Part shown: positions 31,851-44,599 of the stretch, piece after piece
Numbering within the stretch: the stretch's first letter is position 1
How the letters are laid out: each line of letters begins with the position of its first letter
Source of the DNA: Macrolepiota albuminosa
Taxonomy: Eukaryota; Basidiomycota; Agaricomycetes; Agaricales; Agaricaceae
Direction of reading: 5' to 3'
NCBI GenBank assembly: GCA_027475525.1
Contig: JAMWFC010000028.1
Span: 124,001 to 188,000, forward strand
Length of the DNA stretch: 64,000 nucleotides
Translations under genes and position numbers: made by a program
The notes under the pieces: model-generated
Seen by the model: the letters and a program-made list of their open reading frames with translations, nothing else
Database searches by the model: none
Told to the model about the DNA's origin: nothing

Positions 31851-34060
31851 TCACACTGGTATAATTGCAGCAACTCCTTCCTGTTTATTAGGGTTGTTAT
31901 AGCATTGATGGTCTCCAAAGTCAGCTCTAAGTTGAACAGAAAGCCTTTGTGGTTGGCCTTCAGGTACTTCTGTCATAATCTGCTTTGCAAGCTTGTATAA
32001 GCCAATAAAGGGATTGACTCTATAAAGCATATCCTGCAAAGAGGCCATTATCTGAGGATCCAATCTAGGATTGCTTCCCTGACAAAAAGCCAATTGTTGA
32101 TTGTGATTGTAGAAGTAGAGTTGTGCATACACAGGATGATCACCTTCAGTTGGAAGCAAAGCACCTGTCAGATGATGGAGCTCTCCATTGATCCTAAAGC
32201 TGTATGGTCCAGGAGCATTGGTAATTGCATGGTCAATCTTGACTCCCAGAGATGTAAATGCAAAGGCTGCATTGTATTGGCAAATAGATGCTTTGAAAGC
32301 ATCAGAAAGAGCATGATAGCCTTGGAGTAAGCCAAGCAGTTCTGGTGGAGTGTCTGCAAGTCTGGGCAAATCAATCTGCCCTTGTAAACAGCACATGCCA
32401 AACTTGGGATCATATTGGGTAGATTTAAACAGCTTTTCATCATCAAAATGTAGAGCATGACAATGTAGACATGAAATATCCATAGGACCAAGATAATGTG
32501 CTGAAGGTTCATTTATATAAGGCTGTCTTCCTCTTGGAAGAGCATTTCTGCCTTGAATATAATCAACCCTTTGTAGAATAGGAGGTGCTGGTAGATTTTG
32601 CTGCCTGTTATCTCCAGGTGGATCCACATACTCCAAGTCCTCCTCCATATTCTCAGCAGGATCATTCCTAGGATCATCTAGTGGATTTGGATCAATCTCA
32701 TTGTCTATGGGATGCTCCAAATACTCCAAAGGATTCTGAAGCATCTCATCAAAAGCTGCATGGATATTTTCTAACCCATGAGGATCTAAATCATTAAAAT
32801 CCTCTTCAAGATCAGCTAAATGTTGCTGTTCCCAGTCTTGCAAGATCCTTTCAGCTCTAGCCTCATTCAAAGGCCTATGTTCAGGGTTGAGATCTATATG
32901 CTGTTGACTTTTGTTAGTCAAAGCAGCTTATAAAATAAAAGGTGTGTTTATCTCACCTCTGGCACTGGTTGTTGTAAAGCAGCCAATCCTTGCTGTTGTG
33001 TTCTCTGCTCTTCAGCCCTTATCCTTTGTACTTCAGCTAATGCCTGCTCTTCAGCTATAGCAATATTTCTGAGCTGTTGTTGCTCATGCAATACTGCTAA
33101 TGCCTGTTGTTGCCTTTGCCTCTCCTCTTCTTCAGCCAAAGCAATATGTCTGAGCCGTTGCTGCTCTTGCAATACTGCTAGTGCCTGCCATTGTCTATCC
33201 TGCTCCTCAGCTGCAGCAATGTGCCTCAACCTTTGTTGGTCTTGCAATGCTGCTAATGTTTGTGGAGCAACCTGCTGATTAATTTGTCTTCCTCTATTCC
33301 CAAGTGCAGGTGGCAATGGTAATGGCATTGTGAAGTTTGGCAAAGCAGGCATTCTAGGTATAGGATTCCATAAAGGAGCATCCCAACCTTCAGGCAAATG
33401 AGTTTCAGGTATACTCATAGCAGTTCCACCAACTACAGGCTGATTGACTAATCCCACCCTATTATCTCTTCCATGCACAGCAGCTGGTAGAGGTGCTACT
33501 ATTGAAGGCATATAAGGAGCTCTATATGCAGGAAGAGGTAGAGGTGGTATCATTCTAGGAATTGGATTTTGCAAAGGAGCATTCCATCCTTCAGGTAAAT
33601 GAGTTTCAGGAATAGCTCTAGCAAATAGATCCTCAGCAACAGTTGGTGGTCCAGGAGGCCTGCTCAAAGAGCTAGAAGTATTTCCCCCAGAGCTTGAAGC
33701 AATCTGATTGTTTCCCCCAGTTCTCATATCCCCCAATCCTGTAGTTCCAAGTTGTACATCCTCAGATGCAAATAAATTCACAGTAACAGTTGGTCCAATA
33801 GGCCTCCTCAAAGAGCTAGAGGCAATCTGGTTATTTCTTTCAATTCTCATATTCCCAGTTCCCATATTTCCAGTTCCCATATCCCTAGTTCCTATATCCC
33901 CAGTTTCATAATGAAGTGGTATAACCACTGAAGTAGATCTTCTACTTCCATTGGCATGACGCTCATCAGGGTCAGTCATTTGTAACTGTTGTAGCCTGCT
34001 TTGAATCCTAGCCTGCTGTCTTTGACCTTCAGGAGTACTAGGTTCATTATTAGAATGAGT
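31851..34060 (-). pseudogene. N-terminal part of a Helitron protein (truncated)
   Basis: The upstream exon (about 34060-32948) gives a Pro/Gln-rich region with two copies of IPETHLPEGW and a long coiled coil rich in ALAxLQEQQRLRHIA repeats. A 53-nt intron (GTGAGA, TGACTAAC branch, CAACAG) joins in phase to HIDLNPEHRPLN. The second exon has CLHCHALHFDDEKL, FGMCCLQGQIDLP, YNAAFAFTSLGVK, GPYSFRINGELHH and YAQLYFYNHNQQ, the zinc-binding region that precedes the Rep domain in fungal Helitrons. It stops at 31851 right after EGVAAIIPV, so Rep and helicase are absent. This is a different lineage from the Helitron at 55.5-63.1 kb. It is a transposition-incompetent remnant, possibly coding for a truncated protein. 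Confidence 0.7.
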
Positions 34061-34379
34061 AGTTGAAGATTGCCTGAAAAAATAGTTTTTTAAGCATTTT
34101 CATAGCTTAAAACTATTGAAAGACACTTACATGATGAATATATCAATAGCCCAAAGTTGTCCAAGTGTTACTATAAGCTGAATTGAATTTTTCTTGATTT
34201 TATTTAATTTTTTAAGCATTTATAAAGCTCAAAAACAATAAAAGTCACTTACTACAATAGCCCAAACTTTCACTATAAGCTGAATTGAATTTTTCCTGAT
34301 TTTTCTGTGATTTTTTCGAATTCTTTAAGCAATTTCCAAGCTCAAATACATTAAAATCACTTACAATGATCAATCAATC

Positions 34380-34640
34380 AATCATTACTTACTTTGTAGT
34401 TGAGTTTGAAAATTTTGCTGTAAGAATGTTTGTTAATGGTCATCAATCAATCAATCAGTCAATACTTACTTTGTAATCAAGTTTCAAAGTTGTAGCTAAA
34501 TTGATCATTTATTAATAGTCATCAATTAATCAATCAGTCAATACTTACTTTGTAATCGAGTTTCAAAGCGTTGCTATAAGAATGGTTATTAATATTTGTA
34601 AATCAATCAATCAATCAACACTTACTTTGTAGTGTAGTTT
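34380..34640. repeat. AT-rich tandem repeat, units of about 80 bp
   Basis: Four diverged units, each built of a TCAATCAATCAATC run, then ACTTACTTTGTA, GAGTTTCAAAG and GCTATAAGAATG. Less regular relatives (TAAGCTGAATTGAATTTTTC) occur at 34180 and 34275. They lie upstream of the Helitron fragment and could hold its 5' region. Confidence 0.6.
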
Positions 34641-34727
34641 ACTCACTACAACGTTGAAACCGTGGAAAAATTGATGCTGTTTGGTTTAAGATCATGCGAG
34701 GCGTGAAAACTGGTGTCCACTAAATCG

Positions 34728-34882
34728 TGTTTTGGCCTCGGCCACATTCACACACTCCGGATACCTTCCACATGTGTCCAAGAGATATTGTACATTTAAA
34801 TATTTGTTTTGGCCTCGGCCACATTCACACACTCCGGATACCTTCCACATGTGTCCAAGAGATATTGTACATTTAAATATTT
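34728..34882. repeat. 77-bp duplication 12
   Basis: 34729-34805 equals 34806-34882 exactly, in gene-free sequence. Confidence 0.97.
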
Positions 34883-36570
34883 AATATACACTCTTTTTCA
34901 TTAAATAATATTTTTTTTTCTTTTCTACTGAAAAACAGACTGAAAAACAAACAAAAAAGGCAAGTATTTGTCAGCCTTAGTCAGAAACTGTCAAAACTGA
35001 CTAAGCACATCATTCCCACAAAACAGTTGTCCCATTCTATATAGATTCGACCCAATATGTTTAATTTTTTTTTGACCCCCCCTTGAGACAAAGTGCATTA
35101 TACTTAAATAGACAAAAAAGATAGAGAAATAACTAGATATATAGAAATACTTAGAACCTTTAACAGGCCACCAATTGTGCGTTCAAACACATAGACATCA
35201 GTTTGGTCTAGTCTGAGAGGCATGGGCAATGCCAGGAAATCGAGATTAGGGCAGGTTCAATTGTCTAACAGCTTCTCTGACATCATATGGAACACGTATC
35301 CTCATTGTTTGTCTGTCATCCTTGTGCATCTCATTGTAACTAATCTTATTCACTATAGAACTGGTGGCTTACCCCTGAGTTATACTATACCTTTGTCACC
35401 CTCCCTTGTACTATCCAGAATGGCACCTGGACAGAATTTGAAAGTGCAAGGCTAACAAGGTGTTAAAATCCATGTCATTTTCTACACAGAGGTACTTACA
35501 TGCTCGATATCTGCAAAATAGAGTTTTCTTGTTCACATTGCTTGTTATATGGTTACACAAACTATGGCGATGAGTTCACAACATACCAAGGCTTGTCATT
35601 TGCTAGAAATTCATAGAACCAACAATAGGTGTGAAAGTACAGAACATGTCAGGAAAAATTCACCATACTATCACCTGCATTGGTGCCAGGACAAAGTCAA
35701 ATTTTGGTCGCATAACAAGAAGTTTTCCATTCCGTCGGACTCGCACTTTGGCTTTTCCAAGTTTTACTCTCTCTCTTGATTATCTCAATCGAGGGGCTGA
35801 TCATTGATTTTGTTGGATAGATAGGTTTTGGAACTGCTTTACATGCACTCAAAGGTTATGATTGTTGATAGTTATAGTATGTGGATTTGTCTAACATGAG
35901 TTGATATCTCATTTCAAATGGGATCAGCAGCAAATATCCATGATTGTAGCCAGAAGGTGAGGTATTCTATGAAAGTATAGAACCAGGACCACAGGGCCAC
36001 AGAGAATCTGAGATCTACGCTTAGTTGTTGAGGAAAACGTGAAGATTGATTCAATTTTTTTATGAACGGTCAGCCAGTGTAGATGTGGGATGGGCTAAGT
36101 GATAGATCAGAAATGAGGTTAAAAGAGTCGATTACAGAGGGTCAAAATAGGTAAGTGAAATGTGGTGAAGTGTGTAGGTGTGGAGTGTTGTTCGTTGTAA
36201 CGCAACGAAAGAATGTAGTCCAATGGTAGACAAGAACCAGTAAGAACAAGGAGTTCACCAGTTTCAGGCAAGCGAGCCTCAGTAAGAATTAAAAGTTGCT
36301 TAGAGACAGGAAGACCCCAGTGAGAGTATCTGCAGCAAGACTTTGGTAAAGACAAAAACGACAGAGACTACAAAGCTCAAGCAGAAACCAAAGAAACCAA
36401 GATGCCAAGATGCCGACACAGAAGCAGAGATGCTGAGCCAAGTGATCAGTCTGAGAACTATGTGCGTGTTGTGTTTTTTTTTCAGTTTTTTGAGCCATGT
36501 CTTCTGATGTTTTTTCAAGCCGTGTCTTCTGATGTCTAGCCAGGCAGGTTCATGAGAGCAAGGAAGGAAG
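34883..36570. other. AT-rich gene-free interval
   Basis: No frame over 90 codons and no coding signature. Plus-strand frames at 35222-35455 and 35549-35779 lack recognisable content. Possible decayed transposon flanks. Confidence 0.35.
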
Positions 36571-36659
36571 TCAAATGCTTCTCTGGTGTTGCATACTCTT
36601 TGACCCTCTTCTGTTCTCCTGCATGAGAGTTCCCTGGTCGAGAATCCACTTCCTGACAC

Positions 36660-38136
36660 AGCTGCTGTTGTTGATTCAGCGGAACCTTTGGCAGGGGCAG
36701 TTGCAAATAACCTCCTCATTCCTACCCCAGATGCCAGCCTTGGTTCTCAGAGGGAGAGATTGCCTATGCCTCTGTTTGCTCCTTCTGTTCCTCCATCCAA
36801 ATGTCTGAGGTGACAGATGTCGTGTGATGAAGACAACAACATGAAAATTATTGTATTGCCATCAATGGCCGATGCATATATGCAGGATTCAGTCCCAGTT
36901 TTTGTCAAAAATAGCACAGTGCGCACTCCAGGACCTGCTCCTTGCATGTGTCAGACTTTGCCTGGCAATAATCTTTCCGTTGTAGATAAGGTCTATTGGC
37001 GACCATCTCTGGGCATGGAGAGGCCACTGGCCATAGACTCTGATGAGCAGAGGGTCATTACTTTGACAGATTCAGGGTTGTTGCAACTCTTTTGGGCCCA
37101 TGGCCTGGACCTGGATCGCCGGGGTATGTTCTTTCATTGCATGATTCTACCTTTCTTTTCTCTGTGCTTTGGTAGCATAATTTTTTCTGTGTTTTCTGTG
37201 TTGGCCCTGGGATGTGCCTTTGGCACTGTTCTCTCTGACTGGGTGTGTATGCTGGTGCTTGGCTTTTGTGTGTCATTTTTCTTGACACTTCTTATTGTCA
37301 AAGTACTCCTTATTATATGCATGGTCAGCAGTACAGTGGTCTGTGTTATATGCCTTGTACTTTGTTAGCCATGGGTTGAGATGCCTTTTCATAGATTCTG
37401 TTGTAAGAGGCTTTTCTCTGGCTTCGGGGCAATGCTCTTTCTCATCTTTATTTGTGTCACCCTTTCTGATGTTTTGTTGCAAGACTCTTGTTTTTGTTTG
37501 TGCCTTGTGGCTTGGTGTCATCTCTCCGGTTGCCTTCAGGTGCTAACTATGTTGTTTTGTAGTTTTGTTGGAGCATTTGCATACAGTTCATGATCACATC
37601 AGCAATGTCTCCACAGTGCCTGCAGCCCCATCAGCTGGCACTAATGTTGATAAGTCTTTTTGGACAGAAAATCCTGTGGATTGTGCTGAGTTGCAGCCTT
37701 TTGTTTCTGCTCCTTTGCAAATACCTGGGGCCAGCTTGCCACTTAATAGGCATGTGCCTGGTGTTATTGTGGTGAACTCGGATCTTCATGCTGTGCCTGC
37801 TTCTCCAGGGCCTGTTGTCCCTCCTCATATGCTGCATGGCCTACCTCCTGAAGTTGGTTGCTTATTGTCATCAGCTGACAAGGTTTATCCACACAAAGTG
37901 GTGAAAGTGTTGGAACAGGGGATGTTCGAGTATATCCCCCTCAACTTGTTGACTAATGAGGCGTGTAGGTGGGCTGCTTGTGAACCCCCACCCCTAGAAT
38001 CTTCTTTTGTTATTTCAAATAGCAAACTTTCAATACATCTCATGAGTTGAAGCTGTCATTTGATGAGTGGTCTGCTGCATTGGAGAATTTGGTTGGCGCT
38101 ATGCGGGTGCACCTGCATGCTGATTCTGACAAAGTG
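36660..38136 (+). pseudogene. Unknown gene cut by element B
   Basis: A frame from about 36660 (DSAEPLAGAVANNLLIPTPDASLGS) reaches an in-frame TGA at about 36809, then continues QMSCDEDNNMKIIVLPSMADAYM, LGMERPLAIDSDEQRVITLTDSGLL and ends DLDRR at a GTATGT donor (37123). A long intron-like segment runs to about 37560. It resumes LEHLHTVHDHISNVSTVP, SLPLNRHVPGVIVVNSDLH, YPHKVVKVLEQGMFEYIPLNLL, and after a frame change LSFDEWSAALENLVGAMRVHLHADSDKV. That text stops at 38136, the first base before the element B LTR, so the LTR inserted into it. I do not know the family; it may itself be transposon-borne. Confidence 0.45.
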
Positions 38137-38530
38137 TAGCATAGTCTGCTATGTGGTGTTGACCACATAGCTTTGCTTACTGTATAGTAGACACTATTAT
38201 ATTATATTTATTATAATATAATATTAATTTACATTACTATATAAATAGTTTACCAGCTGCTTACAAAGCAGCTTAATTTTGTTGTATACTACATTGTCAA
38301 TAGACCGGTCTGGTCTGATTCAGTGTTGTGTGCACACTAAGCTCTATAAACTTCGTAACTTCGTTACATTTTTTTGAATCCGCCAGCTAGGATCTATTGC
38401 CTAGCATCCGACGTCAGTCGCTGAGTTCGTTGACAGAACTCTATCAGCTTTTCGAGCTTCTTGCACAGCCACACCGTGCAAATTTCAAACAGGGGATTGA
38501 TGAGTAATCCCATTCATGCAGTTTTCACTG
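38137..38530 (+). repeat. 5' LTR of element B (end approximate)
   Basis: Starts TGTAGCATAGTC. Contains a TA-rich block, CTATAAA (about 38342) as a candidate TATA box, and ends near TTTTCA at about 38529. The 3' boundary is uncertain because the other LTR is truncated and no clear tRNA-primer site was identified. Confidence 0.5.
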
Positions 38531-38721
38531 GTGGTGGGCGGAATGCCCACGAGCTATGGAGAGACCCAGCAGACACTTAGGGTGTGCAAGCATCCAATGT
38601 AGGTCAATCAAGACCCAAGGCTTGAGATTGAGGTTGGAGCACCAACCTGTCTGGGAATGAAAGTAAGGCCCAGAGAGCTGAGAGCTCGCACTATAATGGC
38701 CAGCAACAGCCACAGGACAAG

Positions 38722-39534
38722 ATGCCAGGGGGATTGACTCTCCCAGTTACACAGCTGCCAGAAGAACCTCAACGGTCCAGCTGGCTAGCTTCCAAAGGGC
38801 CCTCTGATGAGGTTAGACAGTCAACAGATGTTCAGAGTGCCTTAGGAGACACTGAGTCATCAGTATGGGCTGGGGGACCTATATTGCCCAGCCAGAGTAG
38901 TGGGGCCAGGTGGGCTGTGGTGGGCTCAATGCCCACCAGGATAGCAGAAGCCTGCATAGAAGAGGTATCAGAGGAGGATGTGACTCCTGAAGTAGGCAGC
39001 GCAGAAAATTGTTTCCCATGCACACCAGCAGTGGAGGAAGTCCAGGAGGTTGCAGACCTCCCAGAGAAGGCGATTGAGTCGTCTAGTGACAACAATGCCA
39101 GAGCAGAGGAGCAGTGGTTGAAAACCACATACACCGTGCACTTGCGAGTGTTCTGGGATTTGCACCCAGAGGTGATGAAATACACCACCCAGGCATGACT
39201 TGAGTGGTATGCTTCAGCGCATGTAGTAGCACTTAGGCAACAAGGGCACAAGGTGCCCACTGTATTCAGTACTAAATATACTGATTTAATAGTGAGAGTT
39301 CTCACTATGGAACTCCAGATGTATTTGCAGCATAAGGCTGCAAGGCAATTGTGGGTGTTGACCCCCTGGAGCCACACATCCGAGAAATGCTCAGCATGTT
39401 GTAATCAAGACGTTGGAGCTGAGCTAGTAGAAGCACTAGCATGGGTGCAGGAAGTGCCTGAAGTAAAACCAGTGAGTACCTTTTATACTCCAGCAGGACC
39501 GGGGTGGTGTGAGGAACCCCCCACACATGCATAA
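38722..39534 (+). pseudogene. Element B gag, N-terminal region
   Basis: ATG at 38722 opens MPGGLTLPVTQLPEEPQRSS and an acidic, Ser-rich region, then LRVFWDLHPEVMKYTT. A single TGA at 39196 interrupts a frame that continues LEWYASAHVVALRQQGHKVP to 39534. Position and composition suit the upstream part of Gag, but no capsid motif is visible here. Confidence 0.5.
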
Positions 39535-40109
39535 CCAAGACTTTAGGACAGAGATGTCAGGCCTAGGTGGATGCAATAGCATGGCGTTTAAAGTGGAGAG
39601 TGAGGCATTTTTGATGCCACACGTGCCAATGGTGGAAATATTGAGCGATAGAGTCGCATATCAACGTATGTGCAATGGTGATCTCAGGACTAAGGGACAG
39701 TCCCTTATTGACAATCAGGGCATTGTATTCAAGGGCACTAAGCCCATTGATGAGATGCGTCATCAATTTGTAACACAGGGCCAGGAGAATTAAGCTTCTC
39801 CAGAACCAGGGCAGCACAGTGATTATGATTGAGGAGACTTCCTCGATTGAGATGGTGCCACCAGATGTGATGCCCCTGGTAACAGCCAGGATGAATGCCC
39901 TAGGTTGATCTCCTGAGATGAGGGCAATTATGCTCACAGTTGAGGAGGCTCGAGACATTTGCTGCAGGGTAGATGAGGGAAATCACTTCACCAAGCCACT
40001 GATTTAGTGACTAGATTTCCAGGCCAGCGGGAGGCCATTTGGATGCATTATGAAGCCATGCACAATTGCCCTCATTGAGTAGTTGATGATGCCTTAGGAG
40101 TAACCTTAT

Positions 40110-41940
40110 GGTTATCAGATGGGATGAAGCTGCATAAAGCAGATAGTAGGCACATTCACACCTACACAGGCATGTCCAAGTTCAGTGACTTGGAGGACTG
40201 GGCGATGGATGTATGTACCCACCTTGCCATGTGCTTATACAGAGGCAACCATATGGAACAAGAACAAATCTTTGTTCTGCCTGAGTTTCTGGCTGGAGAG
40301 GCCATGGAGTGGTTTCAACGAGCAGTACTGCACATCAGCTGGGTTTAGTATGAGTGGACATTCAAAGGAGTCCTCACAGGACTGTACAATTGATTTGTGC
40401 ATCCCTTGACACTACAGGATGCAAGGCGGGACTTCCAGTCTGCTAAGTACACTGAGAAGTTGTTTAAGGGCGATCTCTAGAGGCTGTGGCTCAGTCACAC
40501 AGCTGGCAGAGGGAGATCTAAAGTGGATTAGAGTATATACTGACAATATTATAATAACTACTCACCTGGCAGAGGGAGATCCAAAGAGAACAAGTCTAGG
40601 GATTCCCTATGCCAGGTTGGACGCTTCTGGGGCCTCTGAAGCATGGGAAACAACTGTACAGTACAACAAAACCTTAAAAACTCGAAAATTGCCTACACAA
40701 ACACTTGTACAAATAAGGGGCAAACTCTGGCAAACTCTGGCTTATATAAGCGGTCTGGAAGCGGTGCTGAAGGGCCCACACTTGTCTGAATGGTAGCTAA
40801 GGAACCAGAGCTAACAGATAGTGTTGAAAGAATAGAAACAGTAAAATGAAATAATGTCAGAAGAAATAAGAGAATGAATGAAGAGAGAGTGAAGAGATAA
40901 GGAGTGAGAAAAGGAAGAAATGAGGAGTTTCCTGACAAGTTGGGGGTACAAGGGTTCTACGATACCCTTAACGACCATGCTCAGAACATGGCAGTATACC
41001 CAGACGGGTATACAATGCTCAAAACATTCTTAGATGGTATCCCAGTGGACATGCACCGCTATCTCATATGTGAGCATGGGCTGTCCCCAGAGGTCAATGA
41101 TGTGGAGGAGTTTGTGGCATACGCCATCAGGTATGAGCAGTCTCTTAAGACTGCTAACCACTATGAGCATCATAGTGGCCACAATGGAGGAAGCAGGCAA
41201 CTACCACCTGCTGGGGCACCCTCATGAGGTCAGCATGTGGGGGCCTTCCTGGCTAAGAAGGCCGACTTGGATCGTGACCACAACATGCAGTTTGTGGTAT
41301 GCAGAACTCCTGTGGCAAATCAAGAGTGAAGCCGCCCATGACCAAAGCAGGTGCTGGATGGAGAATACTCTAAGCCAAGGCCAGAAGTCAAGCTGGCCAA
41401 CCCACCTGGTCAGACAGGGACTTGCTTCACATGCGGCCAGCCAGGCCACTATGCTACCAATTGCCCTGTGAGAATGGGAGCCCCAAGAAAGGGGTATACA
41501 CCCTGAGCCCACTTGCATGCCACACATACTGCAGCCGCAAGTGGGAGTGACAGAGATATCTCTGCTGAGTCTGAGGCTGAGCACCCCATGGACAACCAAG
41601 AGGCCCCAGAGGAGGCATCGGCTGCCAAGCCCAAGAGTGTGGTCATGGAGGGGGAGGAGGAGTACGTCACAGTAGATGTATATGATGACGTCTACAACAA
41701 TGAATACTACAGTTGCAACAGTGACTCAGAGTGCTTAGTAGCAATGACAGATTGGCCACCTTCAAATGATCATGACAAGAATAACATCATGCAAATGAAG
41801 AAGGTAACTTTTTGTCAAGCAGAGGGCACTTTGCAGCGCCCTACATTGAAGCAGGCAGACAAGGAGTGTCTGGTCTCATATGTGGACATAAATGGCTACA
41901 AAGCATGGACTGTAGTACTTGGTTGCAAGTAGTACTGATA
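40110..41940 (+). pseudogene. Element B Gag capsid and zinc knuckle
   Basis: The capsid-like text reads FSDLEDWAMDVCTHLAMCLY, LPEFLAGEAMEWFQRAVLH and RRDFQSAKYTEKL. It is interrupted by an insertion at 40463-40936 and resumes GVQGFYDTLNDHAQNM, FLDGIPVDMHRYLI and VEEFVAYAIRYEQSLKTA. A zinc knuckle CFTCGQPGHYATNC (CX2CX4HX4C) lies at 41423-41464. Stops include TAG 40346 and a TGA shortly after. An acidic spacer with EEYVTVDVYDDVYNNEYY leads to the protease. Confidence 0.7.
40463..40936. mobile_element. 474-bp insertion in element B gag
   Basis: Flanked by AAGTTG at 40457-40462 and 40937-40942. Excision with one copy joins TEKL to GVQGF in frame. The insert begins TTTAAGGGCGAT, contains TGGCTCAGTCACACAG (A-box-like) and ends A-rich then GTTTCCTGAC. 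No ORF. It could be a SINE or another small non-autonomous element. Confidence 0.65.
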
Positions 41941-42838
41941 GTTCTGGGGCTTGATGGTGTAGAATGATACTTGCAATGCACACTGACTTGATGGTGAAAT
42001 TGATATATTATAATGTTGAAGGCTTTCAATAATCTTCCTGAAAGCAGAGGGTTCTCAACAAACTCCAGCCTAAGTGATTCACTCCCTGGGAACCACCAAG
42101 CCTTTGCCTATCAATTGCCTGTCGAGAGTTCTCAACAAACTCCAGCCTAAGTGATTCACTCCCTGGGAACCACCAAGCCTTTGCCTATCAATTGCCTGTC
42201 TATTCATTTATACTGTTTTTCTGGTGCACAGACCACTATCTACACATGACTCTTTGTTGTCAACTCCCCAGCCTCCAGAACATATTTGATAGTCCAATTT
42301 CCCTTTTGGGAGGCATGTTTCGGTGCCACCAGTTCCACCATTCAACTTCTTGTTCCACCATTCCTCCGGATGTCTCTGATTGCCACTTCCCCATTTGCTT
42401 CAGCTCCATTTAGCACGATCCCATTCATAGATCCTTCTTTCCCCTTTTAGTGCTTCCCTGCATTCCATGCTTCTTTTGACATCCCTCCATGCTTCTTTTC
42501 CTTTTCCCTTTCAGTCATGTCAAATCGGGCATTGTTAGATCTGATCTTGATCTAGATCATCACAAATTGATCCCATTTTGTCACTTCTGCCAGCTCCCAT
42601 GCTTCCCCTCCCCATTACAGTGGTTGGACTATTGTTGAGTAGATAGCTTGAGCTGGTCCCTGCCCTTTGTTCTGTACTGTCTGTGTATTTATTGGGGTGT
42701 TTTTGGAGATATAATTTGTTGAGACTGCTACCAGGAGGCTTACAGTTTTCAGTCTTATGATTAAATGTTTATTTTGACTTCTGGTGCATGTTGTGTCTCT
42801 GACTGCTGGTACAGCATTGTATCAGAACCTTATGAGAC
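41925..42838. mobile_element. About 0.9-kb insertion in element B protease region
   Basis: Coding text breaks off at KAWTV (41920) and resumes at DSGSTTSGIMPQLAHV (42838 on). The intervening DNA has no coding content. Near its end is TGTATCAGAACC, reminiscent of the initiator-Met-tRNA primer site of Copia-type elements, so it may derive from a Copia LTR and leader. Exact ends and target duplication are not resolved. It contains 77-bp duplication 13. Confidence 0.5.
42047..42200. repeat. 77-bp duplication 13
   Basis: 42047-42123 is repeated at 42124-42200 with one G/A difference. Confidence 0.95.
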
Positions 42839-44599
42839 TCTGGGAGTACTACTTCAGGTATTATGCCCCAGCTTGCCCATGTGTATGGAATTTCTGTACA
42901 GGAGTTAGACATGCCATTGGCATTGCAGCTAGGCACCATAGGGAGCTGTGCAATGGTCCAGTTTGGGATGACCGTAACCATCCAGACACCAGGCTCACAT
43001 AGCCAGGAATATATAGATGTAGCAAACTTTGATTGCTACAACATGATACTGGGAACACCATTCATGTGGCATAACAAAGTCATGTTAGACTTTGAGCACT
43101 GCCAGGTGCTAGTGAATAGGAAAGTGATCCCAGCAGAATAAGCTACAGCAGATGACATGGATAATTGCCTGCGACATCACTGTACTATGGAGAAGTGCAA
43201 GAATTCTCCTTGACTCAGCCGATGCAAAGCGCTAGCAGTGGAGAATGTGGATGAGGAGTTACAGGCTATGCCTGGGCTAAGCTCAGACTACAATGTGGTG
43301 ATGATGAGTGAGGAGGAGTATCAAGCCTCCAAGATGAGAGACGAGTGAATACTTGCTCCTGATGTTTGAGGCGCAAAGCCTCCAGATAAACAACAGCAAA
43401 AGGCAAAATGGCTGAAGGACTCAGTGGGAGTGATCAGCTCCCCTTCCCAAGTATGACTGGGCATATGACCCTCGAATGCTGCATGAGTGGAATGAGCTGG
43501 TGGCAGCTACATGTGCATGAAATGCACACCAGCAATGAACAATCGTGACACCAGCATATTGCCAGCCAGCAGCAGAGGAAGTATCCATAGCATATTTCCT
43601 CAAATGCAAGGGGAAAAACCTCGTGGCTCGCAAGGCAGTGATAGTGGATTTCCTGCTAAGGCTGTACATACCCAATGACAGTGTTTATCAGGTGCTTGCA
43701 CTCTGTGAGCAATATGCACAGCAGCCTTGGCCACCATCAGTTACAGTGGAAGTCCTTCCCCCAGTATATCTGAAGGGGAAACAGAAGGTGACAAGTCTTT
43801 ATGAGGAAGATATTCCTCGGTTGCATCAGCAATGGCAAGAAGAGTTTGCCGATATGGTCAATGGAACCAAGGAGGAGCTCCTGCCATGGCAGGAAGTGAA
43901 CCATAAGATCAATCACATAGATGAGAGCAAGCAATACAAGTATCACTTGCTGCACTGTCCACGCGCACTCCAGGAGCAACTACGCAATAAAACTAATTGT
44001 TATTTGATGCTCAGTGGTGGTCAACATGCACCACTGCTCAGGCTGCACCACTATTATGCATCCCAAAGAAGGATGGAACCCTTCAAATAGCTCTTGATGT
44101 GTGTCAGCGCAACAACAATACCATAAAGGATGTAACTCCTTTACCAGATCAGGAGGTGATCCTGGAAGATGGGGCTTGAGCAAAGTATCACTCAAAGATT
44201 GATCTTACTGATGCCTACAAGCAGGTGTGCATCCACACCAAAGACATACCCAAGACTGTGTTTGCCTCAAACATGGGCACGTTTACGAGCAACATAATGC
44301 AGATTGGGGACTGTAATGCTCCCGCAACCTTTAAGAGGTTAATGACCTCTATATTTCAAGACGTGATAGAACACTTTATGCATGTCTACTTAGATGATAT
44401 ATTCATCTATTTGGATTCCATGGAGGAGCATGAGCAGCATCTCAGAGTCGTATTCAAATAACTACGCAAGTACAAGTTGTACTTGAAATGGAAAAAGTAT
44501 GAGCTTTATGCTCAAAGTATAGACTGCCTAGGGCATGTCATCAATGAGCGGGGTATACACCCCAATCAGGACAAGCTTGACCATATTTGGAAGTGGCGC
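42838..44599 (+). pseudogene. Element B protease and reverse transcriptase
   Basis: Protease: DSGSTTSGIMPQLAHV, YIDVANFDCYNMILGTPFMW. A linker (43140-43545) has frame losses. The pre-RT region EVSIAYFLKCKGKNLVARK leads to RT with APLLCIPKKDGTLQIALD, KIDLTDAYKQVCI and YLDDIFIYLDS (about 44388). RT is frame-interrupted and has TGA at 44177 where Trp is expected (DGAWAKYHSKIDL). It ends LDHIWKWR at the 928-bp insertion. Confidence 0.75.

Noticed and set aside
34380..34640. CRISPR-like array
   Set aside because: Units are adjacent, diverged and AT-rich, with no constant repeat/variable spacer pattern, in a eukaryotic context.
36300..36719. Minus-strand 139-codon ORF
   Set aside because: It overlaps plus-strand text that continues naturally into the 36.8-38.1 kb gene, and the minus frame has low-complexity KK/LF runs.
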